From: Arthrobacter_N sp051262515
GTDB taxonomy: Bacteria > Actinomycetota > Actinomycetes > Actinomycetales > Micrococcaceae
Direction: 5' to 3'
DNA length: 64,000 bases
Assembly (NCBI RefSeq): GCF_051262515.1
Contig: NZ_JBIMER010000002.1
Coordinates: 248,001-312,000, forward strand
The position numbers and the translations under genes are program-made. Numbering within the stretch: position 1 is the first letter of the stretch; every line of letters starts with the position of its first letter. Below the pieces are notes generated by a model. That model had not been told where the DNA came from. It saw nothing but the letters and a program-made list of their open reading frames with translations, and did not search any database. Of this stretch, positions 17,668 to 27,008 are shown one piece after another.

Positions 17668-18902
17668 CGGTGTCCGCCGTGGTGTGGGCCGACACGGCCG
17701 GCGTCACGGACGCGTTGGAGCGCCTCCGCGGCGCCGTGACCGTCGTGCGGCGTTGCGACGAACTCACGGAGATCGTTGCCTTGGCGGAATCGGGCTTGGC
17801 GGATGCGGCGCTCTTGGCGGGGGATCCCCTCGATGTGGACGCGGCAACGCTGGACAGCCTTGCGCGACTCGGTGTCCCGGCGCTCGTCCTGACCGATGAC
17901 GGGGCGGCTACGGAACGACTGGCCGGTTTGGGCGCCAGCGTCGAGTCGCCGAGCGCGCCGGCGCAATCGATATCGGATCTACTGGAACTGCTCTGCGGCG
18001 GCGCGGTGCGCGGAAGGGTGCCGACGCCCGCCGCCGGCCCACCGGTGCAACGAGAACCTTGGGAGGATCGCGCACCCGGACGCATCACCGCAGTGTGGGG
18101 ACCTCCAGGCAGCTCGGGCAGGACGACCGTAGCGGTGAACATGGCCGTCGAGGCCGCCCTCGATGGCAAGAACGTCGTGCTGGTGGACGCCGATACCTAC
18201 GGCGCCAGCGTTGCCGTCCACCTCGGATTGTTGGACGAATCCGCGGGTCTCGCGCAATTATGCCGACTGGCCGATCAGGGCGTATTGGACCGGTCTGGAT
18301 TCGAACGCGGGTGTTCCGTACTTGCCGTCGCCGGTGCAAGGTTGCGCGTGGCCACGGGGCTTCCGCGGCCCAGTCGGTGGCCGGAACTCCGAGCAGAGTC
18401 GATGGCCCGCGTTCTCGACTTCTCCCGCCGGCAATCGGACCTTGTCGTCGTCGACGTGGCGCCCGCCATCGAATTCGACGAGGACCTCAGCTTCGACACG
18501 TCTGCACCCCAGCGCAACGCGGCCACGGCGGCGGCCCTCGAAGCCGCCGACGAGGTCCTGGCCGTCGGAGCGGCGGACAGCGTGGGGGTTCCACGACTGG
18601 TCAAGGCCGTCGAGGAACTTGGGGACCGATTTCCGGATATCGAGCCGCGCATCGTCTTCAACAAGGTCAGGTCGGCTTCCATCGGGGCATCGCCGGAACG
18701 CCAGCTGCGTGAAACCTGGGCGCGGTTCGGCCCGGACCGCCCGGTGGCGGCGTTTCTGCCCTGGGATCCGGAGGCCGCCGACGGGGCGTTACTGGCCGGC
18801 AGTCCGCTTGCCGAATGGGCGCCGGCCAGCGGCTTGAGAACCTCTGTCGCGGGCCTCGTAGGAGTGGGAATTCCGCGAAGGAAGAGCCTCTTCCGGCGGT
18901 AA
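17664..18902 (+). CDS. CpaE/MinD-like P-loop ATPase
   Basis: 412 aa. The N-terminal 120 residues resemble a degenerate receiver-like domain, as in CpaE/TadZ. A MinD/ParA-like domain follows, with a deviant P-loop at about residues 144-154 (GPPGSSGRTT; arginine where most P-loops carry lysine), VVLVDADTYGASVAVHLGL (A' motif region) and DLVVVDVAPAIEFDEDL (Walker B). TadZ/CpaE proteins localise pilus assembly machines, but no secretion ATPase or pilin gene is in the window, so the real role is open. Coupled to the SAF gene through GTGA. Confidence 0.8.
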   Translation: MTVSAVVWADTAGVTDALERLRGAVTVVRRCDELTEIVALAESGLADAALLAGDPLDVDAATLDSLARLGVPALVLTDDGAATERLAGLGASVESPSAPAQSISDLLELLCGGAVRGRVPTPAAGPPVQREPWEDRAPGRITAVWGPPGSSGRTTVAVNMAVEAALDGKNVVLVDADTYGASVAVHLGLLDESAGLAQLCRLADQGVLDRSGFERGCSVLAVAGARLRVATGLPRPSRWPELRAESMARVLDFSRRQSDLVVVDVAPAIEFDEDLSFDTSAPQRNAATAAALEAADEVLAVGAADSVGVPRLVKAVEELGDRFPDIEPRIVFNKVRSASIGASPERQLRETWARFGPDRPVAAFLPWDPEAADGALLAGSPLAEWAPASGLRTSVAGLVGVGIPRRKSLFRR

Positions 18903-18937
18903 CCGAGACTCGATGTGAACTTGCCTGTAGACGGGAT

Positions 18938-18943
18938 AGGCTG
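18938..18943 (+). promoter_or_regulatory. -10 box of the glutamate dehydrogenase gene
   Basis: TAGGCT in the 93-bp gap upstream, giving a predicted leader of about 45 nt that ends in the CGGAGG ribosome site. No clear -35. Confidence 0.4.
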
Positions 18944-18995
18944 GACGGCATAAGACCGCAATGGCGCGGTATACACCATCACACGGAGGCTTACA

Positions 18996-21900
18996 TTGAA
19001 GTCGTCGGGGTCCGGCATGCCCTCTGGGTTCATTGCTGACACGCTCACGCCCGCATTCGTCGAAACCTACTACGGACACGTGGCAAGGGAAGACACGGAG
19101 GGATATTCCGCGCAGGAACTGGAGGCGAGGGTGGGCGCCCACCTCTCAGTCGGACAGACGCGCGGCGCCGGGGAAGCCAAGGTTTCCGTTGGCGGGCACG
19201 CCGGAACGGCGGTGGTGTACGTCGTCACGGACGACATGCCCTTCCTCGTGGACTCCGTGACGGCGGAAGTCAGCCGCCAGCGGCAGGCGATCAACCTCGT
19301 GGTCCACCCGACATTCATCGCCCATCGCGCCGAGGACGGCACGCTGACCGACCTGGAACCCGTGTCCACAGCGGTTCCCATCTCCAGCGGCGACACCGCA
19401 TCGCTCCCCAATCTCGCCCGTTTCCTGTTGCAGTCCGAGGGGCAGACTCGCGTCGAATCCTGGATATCCATCGAAATCGGCGGACAGCCATCGGACGACG
19501 CCGTCGTGGCGCTTGTCGAAGGACTCGAAAAGGTCCTGGCGGACGTGCGCGACTCCGTCGAGGACTGGCCCGCCATGCGGGCCAAGGCACACGACATCGC
19601 CGATTCGCTCGGTTCGGTGGTCAACGGACACGAAGTGCCGGACCTCCACGGCGCGAGCGAACTGCTGCGGTGGCTCGACGACGGGAACTTCACGTTCCTT
19701 GGCTACCGGGAGTACGACCTGGCAACGCAGGACGGCGAGGACGTGCTGCGCGTCCGAGCCGAGAGCGGCCTGGGCCTGTTGCGGCAGCCGTCCGTGGCCG
19801 GACAGGTCCAGATGCTGACCGCGTCGGGGAGGGCCAAGGCACGCGAAAAGCGGGCCTTGGTGATCACCAAGGCAAACTCCCGTTCCACCGTGCACAGGGC
19901 GGTCTACCTGGACTACATCGGAGTGAAGAGCTTCGACCCGCAGGGCAACGTCAACGGCGAGCGTCGATTCATCGGTCTGTTCGCCTCGAGCGCCTACACG
20001 AGGTCGGTGCGCAGCATCCCGGTGGTCCGCGAGAAGGTCGACGCCGTGATGAAACGCTCGGGTTTCGCCTCGGACTCCCATTCCGGCAAGGACGTCCTGA
20101 CCATTCTCGAGTCGTACCCGCGCGACGAGCTGTTCCAGATCGAGCCGGTCGACCTGCTCGAAACAGTCCTGGGCATCCTCCGGCTTCAGGAACGACGGCG
20201 CACCAGTATTTTCCTTCGGCCGGACATCTACGGGCGCTTCATGTCGGCCCTGGTGTTCCTGCCCCGCGACAGGTACACCACGGGCGTGCGCCTGCGTATC
20301 GAGGACGAGCTCAAGAAGGCCTTCGCCGCAGACGCCATGGACTTCGAGGTCCGCATGAGCGAATCCGCACTCGTCCGACTCTTCTACCGGATCAGGCTGC
20401 CCAAGGGTGGTGACGTCCCCGCCGTCGACAGGTTGGATCTCGAGCAGCGTCTCGTGCTCGCCGTGCGGTCGTGGCCCGAGGGCATCGACCAGGCGGTCCG
20501 GGGAAAATTCGCGGACGGCGAGGCCGGCGCCCTGTCATCGCAGTGGGCCGAGGCGTTCCCGCCGGCGTATCGCGTGGACTTCGAGATCGAGGATGCGCTG
20601 GAGGACATTGAACACTTCCGCCGCCACGACGAACCAAACCACGAAGGTCCCGTCGTCAAGGTCTACGTTCCCGCCGCAACCGACGGCGAACACAACGTCG
20701 ATGCGCGGCTCAAGCTCTATCTGACGGAGCCATTGTCCCTGAGCCGCATCCTGCCCGTCCTGACGAACCTGGGACTCGAGGTGGTGGACGAGAAGCCGTT
20801 CGCGATTTCACGGGGGGACGGCAGGGACTTCTTCCTCTACGACCTCGGTCTGACCTACCCGGTCGGGGCCGACCCGCTGCGGACGAGCGACCTGGTTGCG
20901 GAGGCGTACGCCGCCGTGTCCCTGGGGAAGTCGGAGTCCGATTCGTTCGACCGGTTGATCCTGCGCGAGGGCATGCGTTGGCGCCAGGTGGCCATCCTGC
21001 GCAGCTACGCCAAGTACCTCCGGCAATTGGGCATCCCGAACTCCTACGGTTTCATCAGCGACACGCTGCTGACCAACCCCGAAGTGGCCAAGGCGCTGAT
21101 CGAACTCTTCGAGGGCAGCTTCGATCCCGCACTGAGCGATGCGGCGCGTGTCCAGCGGACCGCGGAAACACGCGCCGCGCTGACCTCGGCGCTGGAGCGG
21201 GTCCCGACGCTCGACGCAGACCGGCTCCTGAGGCGCTTCGTCAACGTCATCGACTCCACGTTGCGCACCAACTACTTCCAGGGCGCGGAGCACCTGGCGT
21301 TCAAGCTGTCCCCACGGACCATCGACGGGGCGCCCTACCCGCGTCCGAAGTACGAGATCTGGGTCTACTCGCCGCGCGTCGAGGGGGTTCACCTCCGCTT
21401 CGGCGAGGTGGCCCGCGGCGGATTGCGCTGGTCCGATCGCCGCGAAGATTTCAGGACCGAGATCCTGGGACTGGTCAAGGCACAGATGGTCAAGAACGCC
21501 GTGATCGTCCCGACGGGGGCCAAGGGCGGATTCTTCGCCAAGAAGCTGCCTGACCCGATGCTCGACCGGAACGCCTGGATGGAGGAGGGTAAAGCCGCCT
21601 ACCGCATCTTCATCCGTTCGCTCCTGGAAATCACGGACAATCTGGTCACCACGGCGGCGGGCCAGGAGGTTGTGCCCCCGCGCGACGTCGTCCGGCTGGA
21701 CGGAGACGACACGTACCTCGTCGTCGCCGCGGACAAGGGGACGGCCAGCTTCTCCGACATCGCCAACGAAATTTCGCTGGAGCGCGGACACTGGCTCGGC
21801 GATGCCTTCGCATCGGGCGGTTCCGTGGGGTATGACCACAAGGCCATGGGAATCACGGCCCGCGGCGCCTGGGAATCGGTCAAGCGGCACTTCACCGAGC

Positions 21901-23831
21901 TGGACCTGGATACGCAAACGCAGGACTTCACGGTGGTGGCCGTGGGGGACATGAGCGGAGACGTGTTCGGAAACGGCATGCTGTGCTCGCGGCACATCAG
22001 GTTGGTGGCCGCCTTCGACCACCGACACATCTTCCTGGATCCCAACCCGGATTCGGGGGCATCGTTCGACGAGCGCCGGCGGTTGTTCGGGTTGCCGCGC
22101 TCCAGCTGGGCGGATTACGACGCCTCGCTGATCAGCGAGGGAGGAGGCGTCCACCCGCGGGAGTCCAAGAGCATCGACATCACTCCCCAGGTCAGGGACG
22201 CCCTCGCCCTTCCAGCCGGCACCACGCGACTTTCCCCGCCGGAGCTGCTGCGCGCGATCCTCATGGCGCCGGCGGACCTGTTCTACAACGGCGGGATCGG
22301 CACATACGTCAAGTCGTCCGACGAAACCCATACCGAAGTCGGCGACCGGGCCAACGACGCGATACGCGTCGATGGAAGCGAGCTGCGCGTCAGGGTGGTC
22401 GGCGAGGGCGGCAACCTCGGCATGACCCAGTTGGGCCGCATCGAGGCCGGACTCAACGGCGTCCTGCTGAACACGGACGCCATCGACAACTCCGCCGGCG
22501 TCGACTGTTCGGACCATGAGGTAAATATCAAGATCCTGGTTGACCGCCTGGTCGCGACCGGCAAGCTGGACGCGGGGGAACGAACGGCATTCCTGCATTC
22601 CATGACCGAGGAGGTCGCCGATCTGGTGCTCAAGACGAACGTCGACCAGAACGTCCTGCTCCTTAACGACAAGCAGCGTCTGACCGAGTGGAGCCCGAGT
22701 TTCGAGCGCATGATGGATTGGCTCGAGGAGAGCGCCGACCTCAACCGCGAGATCGAGTTCCTTCCGTCGAACAAGGAGCTGGAGACCAGGCTTGAACGCG
22801 GACAGGGCCTGACCTCGCCGGAGCTCTCGGTGCTCGTCGCCTACGCCAAGATCCAGTTGGCCACGGCGCTCACGGCGACGGAACTCGCCGACGATCCGTA
22901 TTTCGACGGGACGCTCCGGGACTACTTCCCGCGGCAGCTGTCGGAACGGTTCCCCGAGGAGGTCCTGATCCATCCGCTGCGCAGGGAAATCATCTCCACG
23001 GTGGTCGCCAACGACATCGTGAACATGGGTGGAATCAACTACGCGTTCCGGGTGATGGAGGAGACGGGTGCCCCGGAGTCGGTTGTGGCACGCGCTTTCG
23101 TGGCGCTGCGAGAGATCTACGCGCTGGACGGCTTCGTCTCCAGCGTGGTCGCGCTGCCGGCCGATTTCCCGACCGAGCACTGGTGCCGGCTCCAACTCGA
23201 CATGCGCCGTCTACTGGACCGCGCCACGCGCTGGCTCATCGCGCACGTCGGTCGCGGCACGTCCGTCCAGAAGGACGTCGACGCCTTCAAGGACACCGTC
23301 CTTTCCCTGCGCGACCGCCTCGGTGAGTTCCTGCGGGGCCGGGACGCGGAGCGCGTGGGGGAGTGGGAAGCCCGGGCACTGGCCTGGGGCCTCCCGCAAA
23401 CTCTGGCGGAGCGCTATGCGCAGCAGTTCGAAAGTTTCGTCCTGTTGGACATCGCTCTGACAACCGCGGAAACGGGCATAGCGGCCGAGGACGTCGCCAG
23501 GACGTACTACGTCGTCTTCGACCGCTTCGGCATCGATGATCTCCTGGAGCGGATCACTAAGCTGCCCCGCGACGACCGGTGGCAGGCGCTGGCCCGCGCG
23601 GCGTTGCGCGACGACCTGTACGCAACGGTCATCGACATCACGCGTTCCGCCATCGCCGCGGCGCCGGAGCAAAACGATCCCGTGGCGCGATTGGACGCCT
23701 GGGAGGCGCTGAACGCCGACAACCTCGAACGGGTCCGCAACATGTTCGACGAGGTCAACAGCCTGGAGCGCGACGACATGGCGTCTCTGTCCGTCGCCCT
23801 GCGCCTCCTGCGTTCCACGGTTCGGCGGTAG
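18996..23831 (+). CDS. gdh: NAD-specific glutamate dehydrogenase, large (GDH-180 type)
   Basis: 1611 aa, the length expected for the L_180 class of NAD-dependent glutamate dehydrogenases (catabolic oxidative deamination of glutamate to 2-oxoglutarate). The long N-terminal regulatory region includes ACT-like segments; the catalytic core (about residues 700-1250) carries EVARGGLRWSDRREDFRTEI and VPTGAKGGFFAKK with the catalytic lysine region, then NAD-binding motifs such as VVAVGDMSGDVFGNGML. The TTG start at 18996 has ACACGGAGG 6 nt upstream; an ATG at 19017 is an alternative. In mycobacteria the orthologue is controlled by the FHA protein GarA; no garA-like gene is in this window. Three bp separate it from pdtaS. 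Confidence 0.95.
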   Translation: MKSSGSGMPSGFIADTLTPAFVETYYGHVAREDTEGYSAQELEARVGAHLSVGQTRGAGEAKVSVGGHAGTAVVYVVTDDMPFLVDSVTAEVSRQRQAINLVVHPTFIAHRAEDGTLTDLEPVSTAVPISSGDTASLPNLARFLLQSEGQTRVESWISIEIGGQPSDDAVVALVEGLEKVLADVRDSVEDWPAMRAKAHDIADSLGSVVNGHEVPDLHGASELLRWLDDGNFTFLGYREYDLATQDGEDVLRVRAESGLGLLRQPSVAGQVQMLTASGRAKAREKRALVITKANSRSTVHRAVYLDYIGVKSFDPQGNVNGERRFIGLFASSAYTRSVRSIPVVREKVDAVMKRSGFASDSHSGKDVLTILESYPRDELFQIEPVDLLETVLGILRLQERRRTSIFLRPDIYGRFMSALVFLPRDRYTTGVRLRIEDELKKAFAADAMDFEVRMSESALVRLFYRIRLPKGGDVPAVDRLDLEQRLVLAVRSWPEGIDQAVRGKFADGEAGALSSQWAEAFPPAYRVDFEIEDALEDIEHFRRHDEPNHEGPVVKVYVPAATDGEHNVDARLKLYLTEPLSLSRILPVLTNLGLEVVDEKPFAISRGDGRDFFLYDLGLTYPVGADPLRTSDLVAEAYAAVSLGKSESDSFDRLILREGMRWRQVAILRSYAKYLRQLGIPNSYGFISDTLLTNPEVAKALIELFEGSFDPALSDAARVQRTAETRAALTSALERVPTLDADRLLRRFVNVIDSTLRTNYFQGAEHLAFKLSPRTIDGAPYPRPKYEIWVYSPRVEGVHLRFGEVARGGLRWSDRREDFRTEILGLVKAQMVKNAVIVPTGAKGGFFAKKLPDPMLDRNAWMEEGKAAYRIFIRSLLEITDNLVTTAAGQEVVPPRDVVRLDGDDTYLVVAADKGTASFSDIANEISLERGHWLGDAFASGGSVGYDHKAMGITARGAWESVKRHFTELDLDTQTQDFTVVAVGDMSGDVFGNGMLCSRHIRLVAAFDHRHIFLDPNPDSGASFDERRRLFGLPRSSWADYDASLISEGGGVHPRESKSIDITPQVRDALALPAGTTRLSPPELLRAILMAPADLFYNGGIGTYVKSSDETHTEVGDRANDAIRVDGSELRVRVVGEGGNLGMTQLGRIEAGLNGVLLNTDAIDNSAGVDCSDHEVNIKILVDRLVATGKLDAGERTAFLHSMTEEVADLVLKTNVDQNVLLLNDKQRLTEWSPSFERMMDWLEESADLNREIEFLPSNKELETRLERGQGLTSPELSVLVAYAKIQLATALTATELADDPYFDGTLRDYFPRQLSERFPEEVLIHPLRREIISTVVANDIVNMGGINYAFRVMEETGAPESVVARAFVALREIYALDGFVSSVVALPADFPTEHWCRLQLDMRRLLDRATRWLIAHVGRGTSVQKDVDAFKDTVLSLRDRLGEFLRGRDAERVGEWEARALAWGLPQTLAERYAQQFESFVLLDIALTTAETGIAAEDVARTYYVVFDRFGIDDLLERITKLPRDDRWQALARAALRDDLYATVIDITRSAIAAAPEQNDPVARLDAWEALNADNLERVRNMFDEVNSLERDDMASLSVALRLLRSTVRR

Positions 23832-23834
23832 GGG

Positions 23835-25304
23835 TTGGCGATCTTCACCGACACGGTCCGCGAATTCGCGGACTTCGGGCCCGGGGACGAGGAGTGGCTC
23901 CACCTGCTGGTGGGGGACTGGCAGCTGGTGGCCGACTTGGCCTTTGCGGATCTGGTCCTCTGGCACCCCGCCCCGGGTGGGACGTTCGTCGCGCTGGCGC
24001 ACGTTCGTCCCTCCACCAGCCACACGGTCTTCCACACGGACTTCGTGGGTGAACGCATACGCATGGACCTCAAACCGCTGGTCGAAAGCGCTTGGAGCAC
24101 CCAGTCGATCCAGCGCGCCGACGAGGAACACTGGACACGGGACGCCGCCATGCGGATCGAAGCCGTTCCGATGGTCCGCAATTCACGGACGCTGGCTGTG
24201 GTGACGAGCCACATGGATCTCTCCAGTTCGCGGATGCCGTCCCGACTCGAGCTGACCTACCGCCAATGCGCGCAGGATCTCCTGAAGATGTGCAACCAGG
24301 GCCTATGGCCGGATTTCGCGACGCCGACAGGGTCCCGCCGGGGCGCGCCGCGTGTCGGCGACGGACTGATCCGGTTGGACGCGGAGGGGATCGTCCAGTA
24401 CGCGAGCCCCAACGGCGTGTCCGCCTATCGGCGCCTGGGCGGGGTGGACAGCCTCGAGGGCCGCTCCTTGGCGGAGGTCACGACGGGACTGATCAAGGAC
24501 CGCCGCTTGGTGGACGAGTCTCTGCCGTTGGTGGTGACCGGAAGGATGCCGTGGCGCACCGAAGTGGAATCGCGGGGCGTGAGCCTGTCCCTGCGCGCCA
24601 TTCCACTGCGCGACGGCGGACACCGGTACGGCGCGTTGGTGCTGTGCCGCGACGTGACCGAACTGCGGCGGCGCGAGATGGAGCTCGTGTCCAAGGACGC
24701 GACAATCCGCGAGATCCACCACCGCGTGAAAAACAACCTGCAGACGGTCGCCGCACTCCTGCGGATGCAGTCGCGCCGGATGCAGAGCGAGGAAGGCAAG
24801 CTCGGCCTGGAACAGGCCATGCGGCGCGTCGCGACAATCGCGTTGGTCCACGACACCCTGTCGCAGGGGCTCACCCAAAACGTCGCCTTCGACGAGATGA
24901 TCGACCGCCAGTTCCGGTTGGCCGCGGAGGTCGCTTCCCCGGGCCAGGTCGTGCGCACCGAACGGAAGGGATCCTTCGGGGACCTTCCCAGCGAACTGGC
25001 GACCCCGCTGTCGCTGGTGATCAACGAGTTGGTCGCCAACGCCGTCGAGCACGGGTTGGGCGAGCGGAACGGGACGGTCGCGCTGGGCGTCGAGCGCAGT
25101 ACCGACCACGCCGGATCGGCACGGCTGCGCGTGACCGTATCCGACGACGGGGTCGGACTTCCAGGGGGCCCGCCGGCTGGCGGGTTGGGGCTCCAGATCG
25201 TGCGGACCCTTGTCAACAGCGAACTCTGCGGCGACATCGCCTGGGAAGCGCGGGCAGGCGGCGGCACACGCGTGGTGCTGGACCTGCCCGTCGTGGCACC
25301 CTAG
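23835..25304 (+). CDS. pdtaS: PdtaS-like soluble sensor histidine kinase
   Basis: 489 aa, no transmembrane segment, so cytosolic. An N-terminal GAF-like domain (about 15-150), a PAS domain (about 175-285: GDGLIRLDAEGIVQYASPNGVSAYRRLG), and a HisKA_2/HATPase_c kinase core follow, with the HHRVKNNLQ phosphoacceptor box (His295/296), N box INELVANAVEHG and DDGVGLPGG. This is the architecture of mycobacterial PdtaS (Rv3220c), which phosphorylates the ANTAR-domain RNA-binding regulator PdtaR. A PdtaR gene is not in this window. The start is TTG 3 bp after gdh, with only a weak G-rich ribosome site; the two may be cotranscribed. Confidence 0.88.
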   Translation: MAIFTDTVREFADFGPGDEEWLHLLVGDWQLVADLAFADLVLWHPAPGGTFVALAHVRPSTSHTVFHTDFVGERIRMDLKPLVESAWSTQSIQRADEEHWTRDAAMRIEAVPMVRNSRTLAVVTSHMDLSSSRMPSRLELTYRQCAQDLLKMCNQGLWPDFATPTGSRRGAPRVGDGLIRLDAEGIVQYASPNGVSAYRRLGGVDSLEGRSLAEVTTGLIKDRRLVDESLPLVVTGRMPWRTEVESRGVSLSLRAIPLRDGGHRYGALVLCRDVTELRRREMELVSKDATIREIHHRVKNNLQTVAALLRMQSRRMQSEEGKLGLEQAMRRVATIALVHDTLSQGLTQNVAFDEMIDRQFRLAAEVASPGQVVRTERKGSFGDLPSELATPLSLVINELVANAVEHGLGERNGTVALGVERSTDHAGSARLRVTVSDDGVGLPGGPPAGGLGLQIVRTLVNSELCGDIAWEARAGGGTRVVLDLPVVAP

Positions 25305-25324
25305 CCGAAGCGGGGAACGACGAC

Positions 25325-25363
25325 GAAGGGCCCCGGGAGCACTCGATGCTTCCGGGGCCCTTC
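25325..25363. terminator. bidirectional terminator between pdtaS and the LysM transglycosylase
   Basis: A 16-bp stem, GAAGGGCCCCGGGAGC (25325-25340) with GCTTCCGGGGCCCTTC (25348-25363), one G-T wobble, and a 7-nt loop. It lies between convergent stops. No long T-run on either side, as is common for actinobacterial terminators. Confidence 0.85.
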
Positions 25364-25372
25364 GGCCTTGCC

Positions 25373-26905
25373 CTACTTGAAGCTCTTCTGGTGTGCCAGA
25401 ATGCTCCGCACGTAGCGCTTGGTGTCGTTGTACATTCCGTTGCGCTTCACGGAACCCGCTCCCTGGTAATAGCCGGCAATCGCGTCCGACTTTGAGGGGC
25501 TTGTCCGGTGCAACGAACGGATGATCGCCACACCCGCGGTGGCGTTGTCATAGGGATTGAGTAGGTCCAGGTCGCGTCCGACCAATTGCGAGGCCCACTC
25601 TCCGGAGGACGGGATCACCTGCATCGCGCCGATGGCGTTCGCCGGGGAGACCGCGGCCATGTTGAACCCGGACTCCTGGTAGGCGTGCGCCAGGGCGAGC
25701 GAAGGATCGACGCCCATCTTGGTCGCGGTGTCGGCCACGATCCGCTTCATCGCCGCGCGGCTCGGGAGATCGCCGGACAACAGGGTGTGCTTGTTCTCGT
25801 TTGCGGACGCGACGGTCGCCTTGGGGTAGGTGTAGTGCAGGAACGTGCTGGGCACCAGCTGCTTGCGGGCCGACGACGTCGAGGAGACCGACGAGGTGCC
25901 GGAAACCTTGAGCTTCTGGCCGGGGTGGATCACCGAGGTGGATTTGATGCCGTTGGCGGACAGTAGCGCGGAGAGCGGCATGTTCTTCTTGGCGGCGATA
26001 CCGGAGAGCGTGTCCCCGGAGGCCACCGTGTACGATCCGGACGCGGATTTCGTGGACGTGGCCGCCCTCGGCGCGGACGAGGCGGGCTTGGCCGCCGTCG
26101 ATCCGGAGAGCGTGAGCTTCTTGCCCGGGTGGATCGTGGAGCCACTGCCGATCTTGTTGGTCTTGAGCAACACGGACAGTCCCATGCCGTGGCGCTGGGC
26201 GATGCCGGAAAGGGTGTCCCCGGCGGCCACGGTGTAGGTCTTCGTGGACTTGGAGGCGCTGGAGGCGGAAGCCTTGGGTGAGGTCGAGGTCGAGGGTGAC
26301 GATTCCGACGGGCCCGCGCCACTGACGCGGAGCTTCTGTCCGGGGTGGATGACCGAGCGCATGTTCAGCCCGTTGGCCTTGAGCAACACCGAGAGACCCA
26401 TTCCCCGTCGCATTGCGACACCCGAGAGCGTATCGCCGGAAACCACCGTGTACCGGCCGGCGGTCGAGGACGCTCCGGAGGACGACGACTTCTTGGATGC
26501 CGTGGACTTGGTGGTCGAGCCGGTAGACAGCTTGATCTTCTGGCCCGGGTGGATCACGGAGGTGGACTTGAGGTTGTTGGCCTTCAGCAGCGTGGACAGG
26601 GCCACGTCGTGCCGGATGGAGATGTGGGAGAGCGTGTCTCCACTACGAACGGCGACGGATTTCTGTGCGGACGCCGCCACGGTCAGGCGGGAGGGAACCT
26701 GCGCGGCCACCAGATGGGCGGCGATGCGCTGCTGGGCGGCCTGCACGTTGGCGTGTGTGGCCAGCTTCGGGGTCAGCGTGGTTCCGAGTGCGGGAACCTC
26801 GGCAGCCGCGGCGGGCGCCGCGGCTCCGAAACCGGTGAGTACGACGGCGGGAATCGCCGCTGCGGCGACGGCGCCGGACAGTGCGCGGTTGCGGGGCTCG
26901 GGCAT
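25373..26905 (-). CDS. secreted lytic transglycosylase with four LysM domains
   Basis: 510 aa. A signal peptide (about 1-36, ending in AAPAAAAEVP) exports it. Four LysM repeats follow (about 85-128, 150-195, 225-268, 290-335), each with the GDTLS and VIHPGQKL signatures and separated by Ser/Thr/Lys-rich linkers. The C-terminal domain (about 375-510) is SLT-like (HAYQESGFNMAAVSPANAIGAMQVIPSSGEWA), cleaving peptidoglycan glycans. The repeat-rich architecture suggests wall-bound remodelling. Start ATG 26905 with GGAGG 7 nt before it. The 206-bp upstream region has two hairpins and a GTCACA direct repeat, hinting at MtrA control. Confidence 0.9.
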   Translation of the reverse strand: MPEPRNRALSGAVAAAAIPAVVLTGFGAAAPAAAAEVPALGTTLTPKLATHANVQAAQQRIAAHLVAAQVPSRLTVAASAQKSVAVRSGDTLSHISIRHDVALSTLLKANNLKSTSVIHPGQKIKLSTGSTTKSTASKKSSSSGASSTAGRYTVVSGDTLSGVAMRRGMGLSVLLKANGLNMRSVIHPGQKLRVSGAGPSESSPSTSTSPKASASSASKSTKTYTVAAGDTLSGIAQRHGMGLSVLLKTNKIGSGSTIHPGKKLTLSGSTAAKPASSAPRAATSTKSASGSYTVASGDTLSGIAAKKNMPLSALLSANGIKSTSVIHPGQKLKVSGTSSVSSTSSARKQLVPSTFLHYTYPKATVASANENKHTLLSGDLPSRAAMKRIVADTATKMGVDPSLALAHAYQESGFNMAAVSPANAIGAMQVIPSSGEWASQLVGRDLDLLNPYDNATAGVAIIRSLHRTSPSKSDAIAGYYQGAGSVKRNGMYNDTKRYVRSILAHQKSFK

Positions 26906-26923
26906 GAATCATCCTCCGGTTGG

Positions 26924-26974
26924 GCCGGCGCTTTAGCCGGCACACAGTGAAAGCGGGGAGCCAGGCAGGGCTCC
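26924..26974 (-). other. two hairpins in the leader of the LysM transglycosylase
   Basis: Hairpin 1: GCCGGC (26924-26929), 6-nt loop, GCCGGC (26936-26941). Hairpin 2: GGAGCC (26957-26962), loop AGGCAG, GGCTCC (26969-26974), extendable by wobble. Neither is followed by a T-run on the minus strand. If transcription starts upstream, the leader is structured; I could not match it to a known riboswitch. Confidence 0.4.
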
Positions 26975-26984
26975 TCGTTTCATT

Positions 26985-27008
26985 TGTGACGTGTGGTGCA
27001 AGTGTGAC
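26985..27008 (-). repeat. GTCACA direct repeat, candidate MtrA site
   Basis: On the minus strand GTCACA occurs twice, at 27008-27003 and 26990-26985, 18 bp apart. GTCACA is the core of the MtrA recognition sequence described in mycobacteria. The downstream gene is a wall hydrolase, the type of target MtrA is known to control. Only the motif is seen; binding is inferred. Confidence 0.35.

Noticed and set aside
20808..23195. A 795-codon minus-strand frame inside gdh
   Set aside because: Antisense shadow of the glutamate dehydrogenase; composition biased and without recognisable domains.
25305..25372. A whiB-type gene next to pdtaS, as in other actinobacteria
   Set aside because: The 68-bp interval holds only the bidirectional terminator; no Cys-rich WhiB frame exists there.
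25860..26660. DNA tandem repeats within 25.8-26.7 kb
   Set aside because: They are the coding repeats of four LysM domains, not a separate repeat element or CRISPR.
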